From Aureimonas psammosilenae (lineage in GTDB: Bacteria > Pseudomonadota > Alphaproteobacteria > Rhizobiales > Rhizobiaceae), in contig NZ_WEZG01000008.1 of NCBI RefSeq assembly GCF_009176975.1, positions 124,001-188,000 on the forward strand: 64,000 bases of DNA, in the 5' to 3' direction. The position numbers were made by a program, and so were the translations under genes. The notes beneath the pieces are model-generated. The model saw only the letters and a list, made by a program, of their open reading frames with translations, was not told the DNA's origin and ran no database searches. Position 1 is the stretch's first letter. Every line of letters begins with the position of its first letter. Below, piece after piece: positions 61,022 to 64,000 of the stretch.

Positions 61022-62068
61022 CTACTGCGCCAGCCAGGCGTTGAAGCGCTCGGTCAGATCCTCGGTATTGTCGATCCAGAAGTCCACGTCGATCGCCAAG
61101 GCGTCCGCGATGTTGTTCGAGTCGGTCGGCAGGTCGGCCCTGTATTCGGCGGGCACCAGCGCGGAGGCGTCCTTGTTCGGCAGTCCGTAGGCCACATAGG
61201 CCGGCAGCTTGGCCTGATTTTCCGCCTCGCTGGCGAAGGCGACGAAGTCCATGCCGGCCTGCCTGTTCTCGGCGCCCTTCAGCACCGCCCAGCTATCGAC
61301 GGAATAGATGCTGCCCGGCCAGACGACCTTGAAGTTCTTCTTCTCGCTCCGGTTGATACCGGTAATGCGGCCGTTATAGGCCGAGGTCATGGCCACCTCG
61401 CCAGAGGCCAGCAACTGAAGCGGTTGGGCGCCGGACTCCCACCAGACGAGGTTGGACTTCAATTCGTCGAGCTTCCGGAAGGCACGATCCACTCCTTCGG
61501 GTGTCGCCAGAACCTCGTAGACCTCGTCCTTGTTCACGCCGTCGGCGAGAAGGGCGAATTCGAGATTGTATTGCGGCCCCCGGCGCAGGGCGCGCTTGCC
61601 CGGTATCTTCCGGGTGTCCCAGAAGTCCGCCCAAGATTTCGGCCCGTCGGCCAGCTTCGCGCCATCATAGGCGATCGCGGTCGACCAGACGTTCGCACCG
61701 ACGCCGCAATCGCTGACGGCTTTGGGAAGGTACTTGTCCTTGCCGCCGAGTTTGTCCCAATCCAGCTTCTCGAAGATGCCGTCGTCGCAGCCGAGCGCGA
61801 GATCCACCGCTTCGACATTCACGACGTCCCAGTTCGGCGCCCCCGCCTTGACCTTGGCTTGCAGGACGCCGATGCCGCCGTCCCAGGATTCGTCGAGGAG
61901 CGGCTTGGCCGTCTTCGCGGCAAAGGGCTTGAAATAGATGTCGCGCTGGGCGTCCTGATAGGTTCCGCCCCAGGAAACGACCGTCAGGTCGCGTGCCGCC
62001 GCACCCGGTGCACCGAGGCCGGCGGAAACGGCAAGTATAACGCCGGTCAGCAGAAATGTGTTCCTCAC
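61022..62068 (-). CDS. PotD-type solute-binding protein, probably for carnitine or a related amine
   Basis: 348 residues with a signal peptide (MRNTFLLTGVILAVSAGLGAPGAAA) and the polyamine-type pattern LTVVSWGGTYQDAQRDIYFKPFAAKT, VNVEAVDLALGCDDGIFEKLDW and ALRRGPQYNLEFALLADGV. The start overlaps the stop of the betainyl-CoA thioesterase gene (ATGA). Because three carnitine-degrading enzymes are coupled upstream, carnitine or another quaternary amine is the likely ligand rather than a polyamine; this is inferred from context. Confidence 0.85.
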   Translation of the reverse strand: MRNTFLLTGVILAVSAGLGAPGAAARDLTVVSWGGTYQDAQRDIYFKPFAAKTAKPLLDESWDGGIGVLQAKVKAGAPNWDVVNVEAVDLALGCDDGIFEKLDWDKLGGKDKYLPKAVSDCGVGANVWSTAIAYDGAKLADGPKSWADFWDTRKIPGKRALRRGPQYNLEFALLADGVNKDEVYEVLATPEGVDRAFRKLDELKSNLVWWESGAQPLQLLASGEVAMTSAYNGRITGINRSEKKNFKVVWPGSIYSVDSWAVLKGAENRQAGMDFVAFASEAENQAKLPAYVAYGLPNKDASALVPAEYRADLPTDSNNIADALAIDVDFWIDNTEDLTERFNAWLAQ

Positions 62069-62604
62069 GTTCTTTCCCTTTCTGACCCGCCAGCCGAAGT
62101 GTGGCGGCTTACGGTTGACGTCGGGCGCCCTACGTGACGCCGCTCTCGAAACTTATCTGCAACGACTTCTTCAGCTTGGCTCTCTTGAGAGGAGGCCGCG
62201 AGGCTTTCGCGCACCCTTGCCGGGATCGCTTCGCTGCCCCGCGTTTGGAGGTTGAAGAAGACCTCCACCACGTCGCAACTCGCAAAAACGGTTCCGTCCT
62301 GCGGATTGACCATTTCCAGGTGCAGGCCGAGCGATTTCGAGCCGATCCGCTTGATGCGGGCGCGAACCGCGACCACCGTTCCCGCTGCGACTTCGGACCG
62401 AAAGACGGTCCGCGTTTCGGCCGTCACCGGCACGGTGCCGTCGGCCGTCCGGGACCCGTGCCCGTTCCAGAACACGAACACGGCGTCATCGAAGATCGCG
62501 GCATAGTGCCGGACGTTCACGTGGCCGAAATGGTCGCATTGCCACTGGTGGACGACCACCCTCGTCAGTTCGACGCCCGGCTCCGGTTCCTTCTCCTCGG
62601 CCAT
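62065..62604 (-). CDS. cdhB: Hot-dog thioesterase, betainyl-CoA thioesterase-like
   Basis: 179 residues of 4-hydroxybenzoyl-CoA thioesterase type: VVVHQWQCDHFGHVNVRHYAAIFDDAVFVFWNGHG contains the catalytic Asp and GHVN, followed by VFRSEVAAGTVVAVRARIKRIGSKSLGLHLEMV. The BKACE gene ends one base before its ATG and the binding-protein gene overlaps its stop. In carnitine breakdown this enzyme cleaves betainyl-CoA to glycine betaine and CoA. Confidence 0.82.
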   Translation of the reverse strand: MAEEKEPEPGVELTRVVVHQWQCDHFGHVNVRHYAAIFDDAVFVFWNGHGSRTADGTVPVTAETRTVFRSEVAAGTVVAVRARIKRIGSKSLGLHLEMVNPQDGTVFASCDVVEVFFNLQTRGSEAIPARVRESLAASSQESQAEEVVADKFRERRHVGRPTSTVSRHTSAGGSERERT

Positions 62605-62605
62605 C

Positions 62606-63499
62606 TTAACCGACGGCGAGGATTTCGCGCGCTTCGCCGGGCGTCGCGACCTCGCAGCCGAGATCGCGGATGATGCGCCCTGCCCGCTCCACCAGTTGCC
62701 CGTTGGTGGCGAAGACGCCGCGCTCGAGATAGATGTTGTCTTCCAGCCCGACGCGGCAGTGGCCGCCGAGAATGGTCGACAGGGCAACGATCTCCATCTG
62801 CCAGCGCGAGATGCCGAAGGCGCTCCAGATCGCGCCGGGCGGCAGGAGCTCCTTCATGTAAAGAAGCGTCCTGGCGTCGGCCGGGGCCGACCATTTGACG
62901 CCGAGGCAGATCTGGAAAAGCGGCGGCTCGTCGATATGCCCCTTTTCCATGAGGTTTCGGGCCAGAAGGATGTCGCCGGGATTGAAGGCCTCGATTTCCG
63001 GCTTCACTCCCGCCTTCCGGATCAGCTCAGCCATGTCGCGCAGCTTGCCGGGCGTGTTCATGAAGATGCAGTCGGGCGCGCCCGCGATGCCGCCTTCCAG
63101 ATTCATGGTGGTGGTGTCGAGCGTGCAGATCTGCGGCTTCAATTCCACCACATGGGCGACGCGCTCGGCCGCCGTGCCGACATCGGTCGTCGGATGGGCA
63201 ATGGCCTCGTCAGCCGGATCGGGCACAAAGGTCGCGCCCATGCCGGTGGTGAGGTTGACGAGAACGTCCGGGTTCTCTTCCCGCACCCGCGCGACGATCT
63301 CGCGGAAAACGGCGGGCGAACGGTCGCCGACCCCCGTTTCCGGGTTGCGGCCATGGATATGGACCACGGAGGCGCCGGCGGCGGCCGCTTCCAGGCAGGC
63401 CTCGGCGATCTGCCGGGGCGTGACGGGATAATTCGGGTAGCGCGGATGGATCGGGCCATCCCCCGTCACCGCACAGGTCAGGACGACTTTGCGCTTCAT
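62606..63499 (-). CDS. cdhC: BKACE-family enzyme, 3-dehydrocarnitine cleavage enzyme-like
   Basis: 297 residues, beta-keto acid cleavage (DUF849) family: LTCAVTGDGPIHPRYPNYPVTPRQIAEA, the zinc ligands H47-x-H49 in VVHIHGRNPETG, LDTTTMNLEGG, and the late GLEDNIYLERGVFATNGQLV segment. BKACE enzymes swap acetyl-CoA with a beta-keto acid; beside a carnitine dehydrogenase and a thioesterase it should convert 3-dehydrocarnitine and acetyl-CoA to betainyl-CoA and acetoacetate. It overlaps the dehydrogenase gene by four bases. Confidence 0.85.
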   Translation of the reverse strand: MKRKVVLTCAVTGDGPIHPRYPNYPVTPRQIAEACLEAAAAGASVVHIHGRNPETGVGDRSPAVFREIVARVREENPDVLVNLTTGMGATFVPDPADEAIAHPTTDVGTAAERVAHVVELKPQICTLDTTTMNLEGGIAGAPDCIFMNTPGKLRDMAELIRKAGVKPEIEAFNPGDILLARNLMEKGHIDEPPLFQICLGVKWSAPADARTLLYMKELLPPGAIWSAFGISRWQMEIVALSTILGGHCRVGLEDNIYLERGVFATNGQLVERAGRIIRDLGCEVATPGEAREILAVG

Positions 63500-64000
63500 T
63501 TGGCCCCCACCGCGCTGCCGGCAGCCTCGTGCCGGGCGTTCGCCGCTTGCCGGTCACCGCCGGCATCCACATGATTGATGGCGGAAAGAAGCGCGACGAT
63601 CTTGGCGTCGCGCTCACGGCGCAGCGCGTCGTAGTCGCGCGCGCCGATCTCTTCGCGAAGTCCTTCCACCAGCTTGTCGACCGTCTCGGCATCGAGCTGC
63701 GGCTTGCCGAGATCGTCCCACCAGAGGGCGTAGCTGTCGCGGAACTGCTCGCAATAAGCGCGAATTCCGGCCGGGCCGCCGCCGAGATTGAGAAGCATGT
63801 GCGGCCCCATCACGGCCCAGCGCATACCGGGCCCGGCGCTGATCGCCGTGTCGACATCGCTGACGGACACGACGTCCTCGGCCACGAGATGGATGGCTTC
63901 GCGCCAAAGCGCCGCCTGGAGCCGGTTGGCGACGTGCCCCATGACTTCGCGCTTCAGCGTGATCGTCTTCTTGCCGCAGCTCTCATAAAGCGCCCGCGAT
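63496..64000 (-). CDS. cdhA: Carnitine 3-dehydrogenase-like protein, C-terminal part
   Basis: The gene enters from the right edge; about 167 C-terminal residues are visible, reading SRALYESCGKKTITLKREVMGHVANRLQAALWREAIHLVAEDVVSVSDVDTAISAGPGMRWAVMGPHMLL. This is the C-terminal domain of 3-hydroxyacyl-CoA-dehydrogenase-like L-carnitine dehydrogenases (AGPG-RWA-GP, WWDDLGKPQL). The enzyme oxidises L-carnitine to 3-dehydrocarnitine with NAD. Start and Rossmann domain lie outside the window. Confidence 0.83.
   Translation of the reverse strand, partial: SRALYESCGKKTITLKREVMGHVANRLQAALWREAIHLVAEDVVSVSDVDTAISAGPGMRWAVMGPHMLLNLGGGPAGIRAYCEQFRDSYALWWDDLGKPQLDAETVDKLVEGLREEIGARDYDALRRERDAKIVALLSAINHVDAGGDRQAANARHEAAGSAVGAK

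Noticed and set aside
1-64000. tRNA genes, CRISPR arrays, insertion sequences or phage attachment sites
   Set aside because: I read both strands for cloverleaf-like ends, regularly spaced repeats, transposase motifs and flanking inverted repeats and found none that hold up.

Overview
The window is high-GC DNA that is almost fully coding, with short gaps and many 1-4 base gene overlaps (ATGA, TGATG). Gene content suggests an alphaproteobacterium of the Hyphomicrobiales (Rhizobiales), perhaps near Aureimonas/Aurantimonas. The hints are many ABC and TTT uptake operons, a PepSY-linked two-component system, a CueR/HmrR-type copper promoter, a carnitine catabolic cluster, and a tandem of PAN-alpha-2-macroglobulin and PBP1C. 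The taxonomic call is an inference. I see no tRNA, rRNA, CRISPR array, prophage or complete insertion sequence, so this looks like chromosomal or chromid accessory metabolism.

Layout. 1-2285: end of a tctCBA tricarboxylate transporter operon. 2313-4677: a terminator, an MFS exporter and a divergent AraC regulator. 4745-8870: a yjfIJ / yjfKLMC envelope-stress locus (PspA-like protein, DUF2170, DUF2491, DUF350, DUF1190 lipoprotein, glutathionylspermidine-synthase-like enzyme) split into two divergent arms. 8877-11614: sensor kinase, response regulator and two divergent PepSY proteins around an 11-bp-spaced direct repeat. 11706-16525: TPP riboswitch and thiXYMED-tenA. 16507-20072: kinase-like protein, peptide-type solute-binding protein (SBP) and GhrA-like reductase. 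20156-22760: copper promoter and a CopA ATPase with a CopZ-like domain fused in frame.

22999-30186: a FadR/GntR regulator, D-erythronate-dehydrogenase-like enzyme, SDR and a complete UgpC/MalK-type sugar ABC transporter, with two matching 21-bp operator-like sites. 30394-42199: an AT-hook protein and an envelope block (SH3 protein, small membrane proteins, M48 protease, PAN-alpha-2-macroglobulin, PBP1C). 42245-47424: PhnD-like protein, fatty acid desaturase, amino-acid-type SBP, a 2-hydroxyacid dehydrogenase relic and a chemoreceptor.

47793-57860: a branched-chain-type ABC transporter (LivF, LivG, fused LivH-LivM, SBP) with hydantoinase A and B genes inside the operon, and a GntR regulator across a region holding a perfect 16-bp palindrome. 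57885-64000: PotABCD-type transporter co-transcribed with a betainyl-CoA thioesterase, a BKACE enzyme and the C-terminal part of a carnitine dehydrogenase-like protein, which together make a carnitine uptake and degradation operon.

A recurring theme is that solute-binding-protein genes leading a transport operon are followed directly by a strong GC-rich stem-loop (230-257, 28262-28292, 55314-55334, 60971-60990). The most notable single observations are the CopA-CopZ fusion with a retained internal ribosome-binding site, the paired GntR operator candidates, the hydantoinase genes embedded in a Liv-type operon, a ThiM missing an internal segment, and a thiXY pair without thiZ.
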